DNA from: Hyperoodon ampullatus
Taxonomy: Eukaryota > Chordata > Mammalia > Artiodactyla > Ziphiidae
Direction of reading: 5' to 3'
Assembly (NCBI GenBank): GCA_949752795.1
Contig: CATKHW010000549.1
Span: 930,001-994,000 of the forward strand
Length of the DNA stretch: 64,000 nt
Positions 22,605 through 36,513 of the stretch are shown one piece after another. Below the pieces are notes generated by a model. The model worked only from the letters and a program-made list of their open reading frames with translations, did not search any database and was not told where the DNA came from. Each line of letters begins with the position of its first letter. Positions within the stretch are counted from its first letter, which is position 1. The translations under genes were made by a program, and so were the position numbers.

Positions 22605-24343
22605 GCATAAACATGGCAGCGAGAATCAGCTCAAACCCAGTATAAAAAGGAATTTCAAAAACAAAACAAAAAAACAGGGAAATGCTTTACAATTCCTTCA
22701 GGGTCTCTGATGAAACGTGGAATGACCCTATCTACAACGATGGCTGGATGTGGCATAAGGCTGGAAACTTGGGACTGAGAGGATTGGTGAAATTGGGTGA
22801 GCAAATGCAGACCATTTAAAGCACAAATGCCTGACACCCATTCCATGTGTCCCAACTCTCCAGGTTGAAGGGAATATTACTACAGCTATAACATATTCAG
22901 AAAACTTAGAGAACGAACACACTGTGAATACGAAAGGTTTCTAAAACTCAACGAATAGTCCCTCTCCTGGTGCTCCAATTTGACTTTCCATCTGCTTTAC
23001 TATCAACTTCCCAAATTGGAGAGACTGCCCCTTTAACCTCCTGGTTCGCACAGGTTGCCAATTTGGCAGAGGATGAAAGGGAAGAGGGCGAACCAATGAG
23101 AGAGTAGCTGTTAGGCATTTGGAAGGGAACATATCACTCTAACTTCCCGGCAGGAAGAAGAATTAACCAAAGTCTCAGCCCCCCACTGGGAACCAGCATA
23201 GGTCCTGAAGCAAAATGTTGGACTTGCAGTCAGCTCACAAAAAAACGAGTTGAAAAATGGAGCTCAGGGGTACAGCAATTCACAAACTGGCCGAGTAATA
23301 AAGGACAACTATCGTCCAAAAATCTTTTGAGGGAAGGCAACGAGGCGGACTTGAAAGCGAGGCAGAATAGCAGGAAACAGATTTCAAGAGGTACGTTGGA
23401 ATCGCCTTTAAAGCACAGGAAGAGGGGCACAACTTCGACAATGATGCACTTGGCTAAAAAGGGCGTATGCATTTTCTCCTTAATATATTCAGGAGAAAAC
23501 GCATACACCCATTTTGGCCAAGCAAGCAAGCGGGCAATGCAAATCTGCACTACAAAGAAGTATCACTTCCCACCGGTCAAAAGGGATATCCACAAAATGT
23601 GTAAAAACCAGAAAGGCAAGACAGGCCCTGGAGAACAGGGAGCTTTGTTGTGCTGATGGGTGGCATGTAAATTGCCAACTGCCTCTCTGGAGGAGTACAT
23701 TGTGTTCCCTAAACCAAGTAAAGAACAGAGCTACAGAGCCAAGGGCATTCCAGTCTAGGGAATAAACCTTGGGAAAACTGAAGATCAATAAGACAGAGCC
23801 ATCCCAAAATTTAGGGTTGCACTGCTTACAAGGACCTCAACTTGGGTACACCTTAAATATCCCAGGAAATATAAAAATGGTTCAAAAAATTGTGGTACTT
23901 ACGTACGATGGAATATCCCTCAGCCATGAAATCAATGTCATAAGACCAGTAGCAGCAAAATGGGTGGATTCAGGTACGATGATTCTAAGTGAAATAAGTC
24001 ACACAGAAAAAGAAACTTATCATAAGATATCACTTATGAAGATCCTGTAAACATGGCTACACTTGAACTGAGTTAGGAAAGAGAACAGTGTCTCACATTT
24101 AGAAAACACTCTTATGCCTGCTTAAGGGGGAAGGAGAGGTGGGGTGATGCATAAAACCAGAGTTTGATATAAGCACAGGTACCATTCCAAAAACCAACTA
24201 TGGAATAGACAAGACCTACACCTTCCTCAGTGAAAGGGACTCAAAACCCCATATTTCCCACAGAGGAATATATCTGACTAGTAAGAATCTTAAAACCTAT
24301 GTATTGATATGTCTCCGTAAGGGAATCAAGTGTTTCTAGACTG
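22605..24343 (+). repeat. Satellite monomer 14 (1,739 bp)
   Basis: The palindrome at 23,449-23,522 has about five mismatches. The left arm carries the monomer-9 change (TATGCATTTT) without the matching right-arm change. The middle follows monomer 9. After about 23,755 it switches to the monomer 8/16 type (GAATAAACCTTGG, GAAGATCAATAAG). Confidence 0.92.
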
Positions 24344-26082
24344 GCATAAACATGGCAGCGAGAAACAGCTCAAACCCACTATAAAAAGGAATTTCAAAAA
24401 CAAAACAAAAAAACTTGGAATTTCTTTACAATTCCTTCAGGGTCTCTGATGAAACCTGGAATGACCCTATCTACAACGACTGCTGGATGTGGCATAAGGC
24501 TGGACACTTGGGACTGAGAGGATTGGTGAGATTGGGTGAACAAATGCAGAACCTTTAAAGCAATAATGCATGGCACACATTCCATGGGTCCCAACTCTCC
24601 AGGTTAAAGGGAATATTACTACAGTTATAACATGTACGGTAAACCTAGAGAACGGACACACTGTGAATACGAAAGGTTTCTAAAACTCAACGAATAGTCC
24701 CTCTCCTGGTGCTCCAGTTTGACTTTCCATCTGCTTTACTATCAACCTCCCAACTGGGAATGACAGCCCCTTTAACCTCCTGTTTCGCACAGGTTGCCAA
24801 TTTGGCAGAGGATGAAAGGGAAGAGGGAGAACCAATGAGAGAGTAGCTGTCAGGCATTTGGACGGGCACATATCACTGTAATTTCCCGGCAGGAAGAAGA
24901 ATTAACCAAAGTCTCAGCCCCCCACCGGGAACCAGTATAGGTCCTGAACCAAAATTTTGGACTTGCGGTCAGCTCACCTAAAACGAGTTGAAAAATGGAG
25001 CTCAGGGGCACAGCAATTCACAAACTGGCTGAGTAATAAAGGACAACTATCGTCCCAAAATCTGTTGAGGGAAGGCAACGAGGCAGACTTGAAAGCGAGG
25101 CAGAATAGCAGGAAACAGATTTCAAGAGGTACGTTGGAATTGCCTTTAAAGCACAGGAAGAGGGGCACAACTTCGACAATGATGCACTTGGCCAAAAAGG
25201 GCGTATGCGTTTTCTCCTGAATATATTCAGGAGAAAACTCATACGCCCTTTTTGGCCAAGCAAGCAAGCGGGCAATGCAAATTTGCACTACAAAGATGTA
25301 TCACTTCCCACTGGTTAAAAGGGACATCCACAAAATGTGTAAAAACCAGAAAGGCAAGACAGGCCCTGGAGAACAGGGAGCCTTGTTATGCTGATGGGCG
25401 GGATGTAAATTGCCAACTGCCTCTCTGGAGGAGTGCATTGTGTTCCCTAAAACAAGTAAACAACAGAGCTACAGAGCCAAGGGCACTTCCAGTCTAGGGA
25501 ATATACCTTGGGAAAACTGAAAATCAAAAAGACACAGCCATCCCAAAATTTAGGGCTGCACTGCTTACAAGGACCTCAACTTGGGTACACCTTAAATATC
25601 CCAGGAAATATAAAAATGGTTCAAAAAATTGTGGTACTTACGTACGATGGAATATCCCTCAGCCATGAAATCAATGTCATAAGACCAGTAGCAGCAAAAT
25701 GGGTGGATTCAGGTACGATGATTCTAAGTGAAATAAGTCACACAGAAAAAGAAACTTATCATAAGATATCACTTATGAAGATCCTTTAAACACGGCTACA
25801 CTTGAACTGAGTTAGGAAAGAGAACAGAGTCTCACATTTAGAAAACACTCTTATGCCTGCTTAAGGGGGAAGGAGAGGTGGGGTGATGCATAAAACCAGA
25901 GTTTGATATAAGCACAGGTACCATTCCAAAAACCAACTATGGAATAGACAAGACCTACACCTTACTCAGTGAAAGGGACTCAAAACCCCATATTTCACGC
26001 AGAGGAATATATCTGACTAGTAAGAATCTTAAAACCTATGTATTGATTAGTCTCCATAAGGGAATCAAGTGTGTCTAGACTG
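24344..26082 (+). repeat. Satellite monomer 15 (1,739 bp)
   Basis: The palindrome at 25,187-25,260 has one mismatch (AAAACTCATACG, also in monomer 6). The L1 part follows monomers 6 and 7 (ATCAAAAAGACACAGCC). The usual TGTAAACATGG after the ORF2 remnant is TTTAAACACGG near 25,786. Confidence 0.92.
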
Positions 26083-27821
26083 GCATAAATATGGCAGCGA
26101 GAATCAGCTGAAACCCACTATTAAAAGGAATTTCAAAAATAAAACAAAAAAAACTAGGAAATTCTTTACAATTCCTTCAGGGTCTCTGATGAAACCTGGA
26201 ATGACCCTATCTACAATGACAGCTGAATGTGGCATAAGGCTGGACACTTGGTACTGAGAGGATTGGTGAGATTGTGTGAGCAAATGCAGACACTTTAAAG
26301 CAATAATGCATGGCACACATTCCATGGGTCCCAACTCTCCAGGTTGAAGGGAATATTACTACAGATATAACATGTACAGGAATCCTATTAAACGGACACA
26401 CTCTGAATACGAAAGGTTTCTAAAACTCAACGAATAGTCCCTCTCCTGGTGCTCCGGTTTGACTTTCCATCTGCTTTACTATCAACCTCCCAACTTGGAG
26501 AGACAGCCCCTTTAACCTCCTGGTTCGCACAGGTTGCCAATTTGGCAGAGGATAAAAGGGAAGAGGGAGAACCAATGAGAGAGTAGCTGATAGGCATTTG
26601 GACGGGCACATATCACTGTAATTTCCCGGGAGGAAGAAGAATTAACCAAAGTCTCAGCACCCCACCGGGAACCAGTATAGGTCCTGAACCAAAATTTTGG
26701 ACTTGCGGTCAGCTCACCAAAAACGAGTTGAAAAATGGAGCTCAGGGGCACAGCAATTCACAAACTGGCCGAGTAATAAAGGACAACTATCGTCCAAAAA
26801 TCTGTTGAGGGAAGGCAACGAGGAGGACTTGAAAGCGAGGCAGAATAGCAGGAAACAGATTTCAAGAGGTACGTTGGAATCCCCTTTAAAGCACAGGAAG
26901 AGAGGCACAACTTCGACAATGATGCACTTGGCCAAAAAGGGCGTATGCGTTTTCTCCTGAATATATTCATGAGAAAACGCATACGCCCTTTTTGGCCAAG
27001 CAAGCAAGCGGGCAATGCAAATCTGCACTACAAAGAAGTATCACTTCCCAGCGGTCAAAAGGGACATCCACAAAATGTGTAAAAACCAGAAAGGCAAGAC
27101 AGGCCCTGGAGAACAGGGAGCCTTGTTATGCTGATGGGCGGGATGTAAATTGCCAACTGCCTCTCTGGAGGAGTACATTGTGTTCCCTAAAACAAGTAAA
27201 GAACAGAGCTACAGAGGCAAGGCCACTTCCAGTCTAGGGAATAAACCTTGGGAAAACTGAAGATCAATAAGACAGAGCCATCCCAAAATTTAGGGCTGCA
27301 CTGCTTACAAGGACCTCAACTTGGGTACACCTTAAATATCCCAGGAAATATAAACATGGTTCAAAATATTGTGGTACTTACGTACGATGGAATATCCCTC
27401 AGCCATGAAATCAATGTCATAAGACCAGTAGCAGCAAAATGGGTGGATTCAGGTACGATGATTCTAAGTGAAATAAGTCACACAGAAAAAGAAACTTATC
27501 ATAAGATATCACTTATGAAGATCCTGTAAACATGGCTACACTTGAACTGAGTTAGGAAAGAGAACAGTGTCTCACATTTAGAAAACACTCTTATGCCTGC
27601 TTAAGGGGGAAGGAGAGGTGGGGTGATGCATAAAACCAGAGTTTGATATAAGCACAGGTACCGTTCCAAAAACCAACTATGGAATAGACAAGACCTACAC
27701 CTTCCTCAGTGAAAGGGACTCAAAACCCCATATTTCCCGCACAGGAATATATCTGACTAGTAAGAATCTTAAAACCTATGTATTGATATGTCTCCGTAAG
27801 GGAATAAGTGTGTCTAGACTG
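26083..27821 (+). repeat. Satellite monomer 16 (1,739 bp)
   Basis: The palindrome at 26,927-27,000 has one mismatch (TTCATGAG). It belongs to the same subtype as monomers 1 and 8 over the first half (GCATAAATATGG, ACTATTAAAAGG). It matches monomer 8 over the second half. Confidence 0.92.
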
Positions 27822-29560
27822 GCATAAACATGGCAGCGAGAATCAGCTCAAACCCACTATAAAAAGGAATTTCAAAAACAAAACAAAAAAACTGGGAAAT
27901 TCTTTACAATTTCTTCAGGGTCTCTGATGAAACCTGGAATGACCCTATCTACAACGACAGCTGGATGTGGCATAAGGCTGGACACTTGGGACTGAGACGA
28001 TTGGTGAGATTGGGTGAGCAAATGCAGACCCTTTAAAGCAATAATGCATGGCCCCCATTCCATGGGTCCCAACTCTCCAGGTGGAAGGGAATATTACTAC
28101 AGCTATATCATGTACGGGAAACCTAAGGAACGGACACACTGTTAATACGAAAGGTTTCTAAAACTCAACGAATAGTCCCTCTCCTGGTGCTCCGGCTTGA
28201 CTTTACACCTGCTTTACTATCAACCTCCCAACTTGGAGAGACAGCCCCTTTAACCTCCTGGTTCGCACAGGTTTCCAATTTGGCAGAGGATGAAAGGGAA
28301 GAGGGAGAACCAATGAGAGAGTAGCTGTTAGGCATTTGGACGGGCACATATCACTGTAATTTCCCGGCAGGAAGAAGAATTAACCAAAGTCTCCGCCACC
28401 CACCGGGAACCAGTATAGGTCCTGAACCAAAATTTTGGACTTGAGGTCAGCTCACCAAAAACGAGTTGAAAAATGGAGCTCAGGGGCACAGCAATTCACA
28501 AACTGGCCGAGAAATAAAGGACAACTATCGTCCAAAAATCTGTTGAGGGAAGGCAACGAGGCGGACTTGAAAGCGAGGCAGAATAGCAGGAAACAGATTT
28601 CAAGAGGTACGTTGGAATCGCCTTTAAAGCACAGCAAGAGGGGCACAACTTCGCCAATGATGCACTTGGCCAAAAAGGGCGTATGCGTTTTCTCCTGAAT
28701 ATATTCAGGAGAAAACGCATACGCCCTTTTTGCCAAAGCAAGCAATTGGGCAATGCAAATCTGCACTACAAAGAAGTATCACTTCCCACTGGTCAAAAGG
28801 GACATCCACAAAATGTGTAAAAACCAGAAAGGCAAGACAAGCCCTGGAGAACAGGGAGACTTGTTATGCTGATGGGCGGGATGTAAATTGCCAACTGCCT
28901 CTCTGGAGGAGTACATTGTGTTCCCTAAAACAAGTAAAGAACAGAGCTACAGAGCCAAGGGCACTTCCAGTCTATGGAATATACCTTGGGAAAACTGAAA
29001 ATCAATAAGACAGAGCCACCCCAAAATTTAGGGCTGCACTGCTTACAAGAACCTCAACTTGGGTACACCTTAAATATCCCAGGAAATATAAAAATGGTTC
29101 AAAAAATTGTGGTATCTACGTACCACCGAATATCCCTCAGCCATGAAATCAATGTCATAAGACCAGTAGCAGCAAAATGGGTGGATTCAGGTACGATGAT
29201 TCTAAGTGAAATAAGTCACACAGAAAAAGAAACTTATCATAAGATATCACTTATGAAGATCCTGTAAACATGGCTACACTTGAACTGAGTTAGGAAAGAG
29301 AACAGTGTCTCACATTTAGAAAACACTCTTATGCCTGCTTAAGGGGGAAGGAGAGGTGGGGTGATGCATAAAACCAGAGTTTGATATAAGCACAGGTACC
29401 GTTCCAAAAACCAACTATGGAATAGACAAGACCTACGCCTTCCTCAGTGAAAGGGACTCAAAACCCCATATTTCCCACAGAGGAAAATATCTGACTAGTA
29501 AGAATCTTAAAACCTATGTATTGATATGTCTCCGTAAGGGAATCAAGTGTGTCTAGACTG
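27822..29560 (+). repeat. Satellite monomer 17 (1,739 bp)
   Basis: The palindrome at 28,665-28,738 has two right-arm mismatches in the TGCCAAAG ending, shared with monomer 1 at an offset of about 27,820 bp. A private cluster (CTACGTACCACCG) lies near 29,114. Confidence 0.92.
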
Positions 29561-31299
29561 GCATAAACATGGCAGCGAGAATCAGCTCAAACCCACTATA
29601 AAAAGGAATTTTAAAAACAAAACAAAAAAACTGGAAAATTCTTTACAATTCCTTCAGGGTCTCTGATGAAACCTGGAATGACCCTATCTACAATGAGAGC
29701 TGGATGTGGCATAAGGAGGGACACTTGGGACTGAGACGATTGGTGAGATTTGGTGAGCAAATGCAGACCCTTTAAAGCAATAATGCATGGCACCCATTCC
29801 ATGGGTCCCAACTCTCCAGGTTGAAGGGAATATTACTACAGCTATAACATGTACGGGAAACCTAGAGAACGGACACACTGTGAATACGAAAGGTTTCTAA
29901 AACTCAACGAATAGTCCCTATCCTGGTGTTCCGGTTTGACTTTCCATCTGCTTTACTATCAACTTCCCAACTTGGAGAGACAGCCCCTTTAACCTCCTGG
30001 TTCGCACAGGTTTCCAATTTGGCAGAGGATGAAAGGGAAGAGGGAGAACCAATGAGAGAGTAGCTGTTAGGCATTTGGACGGGCACATATCACTCTAACT
30101 TCCCGGCAGGAAGAAGAATTAACCAAAGTCTCAGCCCCCCACCGGGAACCAGCATAGGTCCTGAACCAAAATGTGGGACTTGCGGTCAGCTAACTAAAAA
30201 CGAGTAGAAAAATGGAGCTCAGGGGCACAGCAATTCACAAACTGGCCGAGTAATAAAGGACAACTACCGTCCAAAAATCTGTTGAGGGAAGGCAACGAGG
30301 CGGACTTGAAAGCGAGGCAGAATAGCAGGAAACAGAATTCAAGAGGTACGTTGGAATCACCTTTAAAGCACAGGAAGAGGGGCACAACTTCGACAATGTT
30401 GCACTTGGCTAAAAAGGGCGTATGCGTTTTCTCCTGAATATATTCAGGAGAAAACGCATACGCCCTTTTTGGCCAAGCAAGCAAGCGGGCAATGCAAATC
30501 TGCACTACAAAGAAGTATCACTTCCCACCGGTCAAAAGGGACATCCACAAAATGTGTAAAAACCAGAAAGGCAAGACAGTCCCTGAAGAACCGGGAGCTT
30601 TGTTATGCTGATGGGCGGGATGTAAATTGCCAACTGCCTCTCTGGAGGAGTGCATTGTGTTCCCTAAAACAAGTAAACAACAGAGCTACAGAGCCAAGGG
30701 CACTTCCAGTCTAGGGAATATACCTTGGGAAAACTGAAAATCAATAATACAGAGCCACCCCAATATTTAGGGCTGCACTGCTTACAAGGACCTCAACTTG
30801 GGTACACCTTAAATGTCCCAGGAAATATAAAAATGGTTCAAAAAATTGTGGTACTTACGTACGATGGAATATCCCTCAGCCATGAAATCAATGTCATAAG
30901 ACCAGTAGCAGCAAAATGGGTGGATTCAGGTACGATGATTCAAAGTGAAATAAGTCACACAGAAAAAGATAATTATCATAAGATATCACTTATGTAGATC
31001 CTGTAAACATGGCTACACTTGAACTGAGTTAGGAAAGAGAACAGTGTCTCATATTTAGAAAACACTCTTATGCCTGCTTAAGGTGGAAGGAGAGTTGGGG
31101 TGATGCATAAAACCAGAGTTTGATATAAGCACAGGTACCGTTCCAAAAACCAACTAAGGAATAGACAAGACCTACACCTTCCTCAGTGAAAGGGACTCAA
31201 AACACCATATTTCCCGCAGAGGAATATATCTGACTAGTAAGAATCTTAAAACCTATGTATTGATATGTCTTCGTAAGGGAATCAAGTGTGTCTAGACTG
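29561..31299 (+). repeat. Satellite monomer 18 (1,739 bp)
   Basis: The palindrome at 30,404-30,477 has one mismatch. GAATTC at 30,335-30,340 and CAATGTTGCAC are shared with monomer 2. An early TAG (TTATGTAGATCC, near 30,992) ends the ORF2 remnant frame three codons short. Confidence 0.92.
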
Positions 31300-33038
31300 G
31301 CATAAACATGGCAGCGAGAATCAGCTCAAACCCACTATAAAAAGGAATTTCAAAAACAAAACAAAAAAACTGGGAAATTCTTTACAATTCCTTCAGGGTC
31401 TCTGATGAAAGCTGGAATGACCCTATCTACAACGACAGCTGGATGTGGCATAAGGAGGGACACTTGGGACTGAGACGATTGGTGAGATTGGGTGAGCAAA
31501 TGCAGACCCTTTAAAGCACAAATGCCTGGCACCCATTCCATGGGTCCCAACTCTCCAGGTTGAAGGGAATATTACTACAGCTATAACATGTACGGGAATC
31601 CTAGAAAACAGACACACTGTGAATACGAAAGGTTTCTAAAACTCAACGAATAGTCCCTCTCCTGGGGCTCCGGTTTGACTTTACATCTGCTTTACTATCA
31701 ACTTCCCAACTTGGAGAGACAGCCCCTTTAACCTCCTGGATCGCACAGGTTTCTAATTTGGCAGAGGATGAAAGGGAAGAGGGAGAACCAATGAGAGAGT
31801 AGCTGTTAGGCATTTGGACGGGCACATATCACTGTAATTTCCCGGCAGGAAGAAGAATTAACCAAAGTCTCAGCCACCCACCGGGAACCAGTATAGGTCC
31901 TGAACCAAAATTTTGGACTTGCAGTCAGCTCTCCAAAAACGAGTTGAAAAATGGAGCTCAGGGGCACAGCAATTCACAAACTGGCTGAGTAATAAAGGAC
32001 AACTATCGTCCAAAAATCTGTTGAGGAAAGGCAACGAGGCGGACTTGAAAGCGAGGCAGAATAGCAGGAAACAGATTTCAAGAGGTACGTTGGAATCGCC
32101 TTTAAAGCACAGGAAGAGGGGCACAACTTTGACAATGATGCACTTGGCCAAAAAGGGCGTATGCGTTTTCTCCTGAATATATTCAGGAGAAAACGCATAT
32201 GCCCTTTTTGGCCAAGCAAGCAAGCGGGCAATGCAAATCTGCACTACAAAGAAGTATCACTTCCCACCGGTCAAAAGGGACATCCACAAAATGTGTAAAA
32301 ACCAGAAAGGAAAGACAGGCCCTGGAGAACAGGGAGCCTTGTTATGCTGATGGGCGGGATGTAAATTGCCAACTGCCTCTCTGGAGGAGTGCATTGTGTT
32401 CCCTAAAACAAGTAAAGAACAGAGGTACAGAGCCAAGGGCACTTCCAGTCCAGGGAATATACCTTGTGAAAACTGAAAATCAATAAGACAGAGCCACCCC
32501 AAAATTTAGGGCTGCACTGCTTACAAGGACCTCAACTTGGGTACACCTTAAATATCCCAGGAAATATTAAAATGGTTCTAAAAATTGTGGTACTTACGTA
32601 CGATGGAATATCCCTCAGCCATGAAATCAATGTCATAAGACCAGTAGCAGCAAAATGGGTGGATTGAGGTACGATGATTCTAAGTGAAATAAGTCACACA
32701 GAAAAAGAAACTTATCATAAGATATCACTTATGAAGATCCTGTAAACATGGCTACACTTGAACTGAGTTAGGAAAGAGAACAGTGTCTCACATTTAGAAA
32801 ACACTCTTATGCCTGCTTAAGGTGTAAGGGGAGGTGGGGTGATGCATAAAACCAGAGTTTGTTATAAGCACACGTACCGTTCCAAAAACCAACTATGGAA
32901 TAGACAAGACCTACACCTTTCTCAGTGAAAGGGACTCAAAACACCATATTTCCCGCAGAGGAATATATCTGACTAGTAAGAATCTTAAAACCTTTGTATT
33001 GATATGTCTCCGTAAGGGAATCAAGTGTGTCTAGACTG
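31300..33038 (+). repeat. Satellite monomer 19 (1,739 bp)
   Basis: The palindrome at 32,143-32,216 has one mismatch (CGCATATGCCC). A TGA (GGATTGAGG near 32,665) interrupts the ORF2 remnant, as in monomer 12. CTCAAAACACCATATTT near 32,940 is shared with monomers 18 and 20. Confidence 0.92.
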
Positions 33039-34775
33039 GCATAAACATGGCAGCGAGAATCAGCTCAAACCCACTATAAAAAGGAATTTCAAAAACAAAA
33101 CAAAAAAATTGTGAAATTCTTTACAATTCCTCAGGGTCTCTGATGAAACCAAGAATGACCCTATATACAATGACAGCTGGATGTGTCATAAGGAGGGACA
33201 CTTGGGACTGAGACGATTGGTGAGATTGGGTGAGCAAATGCAGCCCCTTTAAAGCACAAATGCTTGGCACCCATTCCATGAGTCCCAACTCTCCAGGTTG
33301 AAGGGAATATTACTACAGCTATAACATGTACGGGAAACCTAGAGAACGGACACACTGTGAATATGAAAGGTTTCTAAAACTCAACGAATAGTCCCTATCC
33401 TGGTGTTCCGGTTTGACTTTCCATCTGCTTTACTATCAACTTCCCAACATGGAGAGACAGCCCCTTTAACCTCCTGGTTCGCACAGGTTTCCAATTTGGC
33501 AGAGGATGAAAGGGAAGAGGGAGAACCAATGATAGAGTAGCCGTTAGGCATTTGGACGGGCACATATCACTGTAATTTCCCGGCAGGAAGAAGAATTAAC
33601 CAAAGTCTCAGCCACCCACCGGGAACCAGTATAGGTCCTGAACCAAAATTTTGGACTTGTGGTCAGCTCACCAAAAACGAGTTGAAAAATGGAGCTCAGG
33701 GGCACAGCAATTCACAAATTGGCCGAGTAATAAAGGACAACTATCGTCCAAAAATCTATTGAGGGAAGGCAATGAGGCGGACTTGAAAGCGAGGCAGAAT
33801 AGCAGGAAACAGATTTCAATAGGTACCTTGGAATCGCCTTTAAAGCACAGGAAGAGGGCCACAACTTCGACAATGATGCACTTGGCCAAAAAGGGCGTAT
33901 GTGTTTTCTCCTGAATATATTCAGGAGAAAACGCATATGCCCTTTTGGCCAAGCAAGCAAGCGGGCAATGCAAATCTGCACTACAAAGAAGTATCACTTC
34001 CCACCGGTCAAAAGGGACATCCACAAAATGTGTAAAAACCAGAAAGGCAAGACGGTCCCTGGAGAACAGGGAGCCTTGTTATGCTGATGGGCGGGATGTA
34101 AATTGCCAACTGCCTCTCTGGAGGAGTGCATTGTGTTCCCTAAAACAAGTAAAGAACAGAGCTACAGAGCCAAGGGCACTTCCAGTCTAGGGAATATACC
34201 TTGGGAAATCTGAAAATCAATAATATAGAGTCACCCCAATATTTAGGGCTCCACTGCTTACAAGGACCTCAACTTGGGTACACCTTAAATATCCCAGGAA
34301 ATATAAAAATGGTTCAAAAAATTGTGGTACTTACGTACGATGGAATATCCCTCAGCCATGAAATCAATGTCATAAGACCAGTAGCAGCAAAATGGGTGGA
34401 TTCAGGTATGATGATTCTAAGTGAAATAAGTCACACAGATAAAGAAACTTATCATAAGATATCACTTATGAAGATCCTGTAAACATGGCTACACTTGAAC
34501 TGAGTTAGGAAAGAGAACAGTGCCTCACATTTAGAAAACACATTTATGCCTGCTTAAGGGGGAAGGAGAGGTGGGGTGATGCATAAAACCAGAGTTTGAT
34601 ATAAGCACAGGTACCGGTCCAAAAACAAACTATGGAATAGACAAGTCCTACACCTTCCTCAGTGAAAGGGACTCAAAACACCATATTTCCCGCAGAGGAA
34701 TATATCTGACTAGTAAGAATCTTAAAACCTATGTATTGATATGTCTCCGTAAGGGAATCAAGTGTGTCTAGACTG
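33039..34775 (+). repeat. Satellite monomer 20 (1,737 bp)
   Basis: The palindrome at 33,881-33,953 is one T short in the right arm and has two mismatches. One T is missing near 33,129 (ACAATTCCTCAGG). The L1 part (ATCAATAATATAGAG) is closest to monomers 18 and 21. Confidence 0.92.
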
Positions 34776-36513
34776 GCATAAACATGGCAGCGAGAATCAG
34801 CTCAAACCCACGATAAAAAGGAATTTCAAAAACAAAACAAAAAAACGGGGAAATTCTTTACAATTCCTTCAGGGTCTCTGATGAATCCTGGAATGACCCT
34901 ATCTACAACGACACCTGCAGGTGGCATAAGGAGGGACACTTGGGACTGAGAGGATTGGTGAGATTGGGTGAGCAAATACAGACCCTTTAAAGCACAAATG
35001 CCTGGCACCCATTCTATTGTTCCCAACTCTCCAGGTTGAAGGGAATATTACTACAGCTATAACATGTACGGGAAACCTAGAGAACGGACACACTGTGAAT
35101 ACGAAAGGTTTCTAAAACTCAAAGAATAGTCCCTCTCCTGGTGCTCCGGTTTGACTTTCCATCTGCTTTACTATCAACCTCCCAACTTGGAGAGACAGCC
35201 CCTTTAACCTCCTGGTTCACACAGGTTGCCAAATTGGCAGAGGATGAAAGGGAAGAGGGAGAACCAATGAGAGAGTAGCTTTTAGGCATTTGGACGGGCA
35301 CATCTCACTCTATCTTCCCCGTAGGAAGAAGAATTAACCAAAGTCTCAGCCACCCACCGGGAACCAGTATAGTTCCTGAACCAAAATTTTGGACTCCCGG
35401 TCAACTCACAAAAACGAGTTGAAAAATGGAGCTCAGGGGCACAGCAATTCACAAACTGGCCGAGTAATAAAGGACAACTATCGTCCAAAAATCTGTTGAG
35501 GGAAGGCAACGAGGCGGACTTGAAAGCGAGGCAGAATAGACTGAAACAGATTTCAAGAGGTATGTTGGAATAGCCTTTTAAGCACAGGAAGAGGGGCACA
35601 ACTTCGACAATGATGCCCTTGGCCAAAAAGGGCGTATGCGTTTTCTCCTGAATATATTCAGGAGAAAACGCATACGCCCTTTTTGGCCAAGCAAGCAAGC
35701 GGGCAATGCAAATCTGCACTACAAAGAAGTATCACTTCCCACCGGTCAAAAGGGACATCCACAAAATGTGTAAAAACCAGAAAGGCAAGACGGTCCCTGG
35801 AGAACAGGGAGCCTTGTTATGCTGATGGGCGGGATGTAAATTGCCAACTGCCTCTCTGGAGGTGTGCATTGTGTTCCCTAAAACAAGTAAAGAACAGAGC
35901 TACAGAGCCAAGAGAACCTCAAGTCTAGGGAATATACCTTGGGAAATCTGAAAATCAATAATACAGAACCACCCCAATATTTAGGGCTACAGTGCTTACA
36001 AGGACCTCAACGTGGGTACACCTTAAATATCCCAGGAAATATAAAAATTGTTCAAAAAATTGTGGTACTTACGTACGATGGAATATCCCTCAGCCATGAA
36101 TTCAATGTTATAAGACCAGTAGCAGCAAAATGGGTGGATTCAGGTACGATGATTCTAAGTGAAATAAGTCACAGAGAAAAAGAAACTTATCGTAAGATAT
36201 CACTTATGAAGATCCTGTAAACATGGCTACACTTGAACTGAGTTAGGAAAGAGAACAGTGTCTCACATTTAGAAAACACTCTTATGCCTGCTTAAGGGGG
36301 AAGGAGAGGTGGGGTGATGTGTAAAACCTGAGTTTGATATAAGCACACGTATCGTTCCAAAAACCAACTATGGAATAGACAAGACCTACACCTTTCTCAG
36401 TGAAAGGGACTCAAAACCCCATATTTCCCGCAGAGGAATATATCTGACTAGTAAGAATCTTAAAACCTATGTATTGATATGTCTCCGTAAGGGAATCAAG
36501 TGTGTCTAGACTG
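34776..36513 (+). repeat. Satellite monomer 21 (1,738 bp)
   Basis: The palindrome at 35,618-35,691 is perfect. The segment at about 35,115-35,570 shares rare variants with monomer 5 at an offset of about 27,821 bp. The TATA-like motif is altered (CACGATAAAAAGG, near 34,809). Confidence 0.92.
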
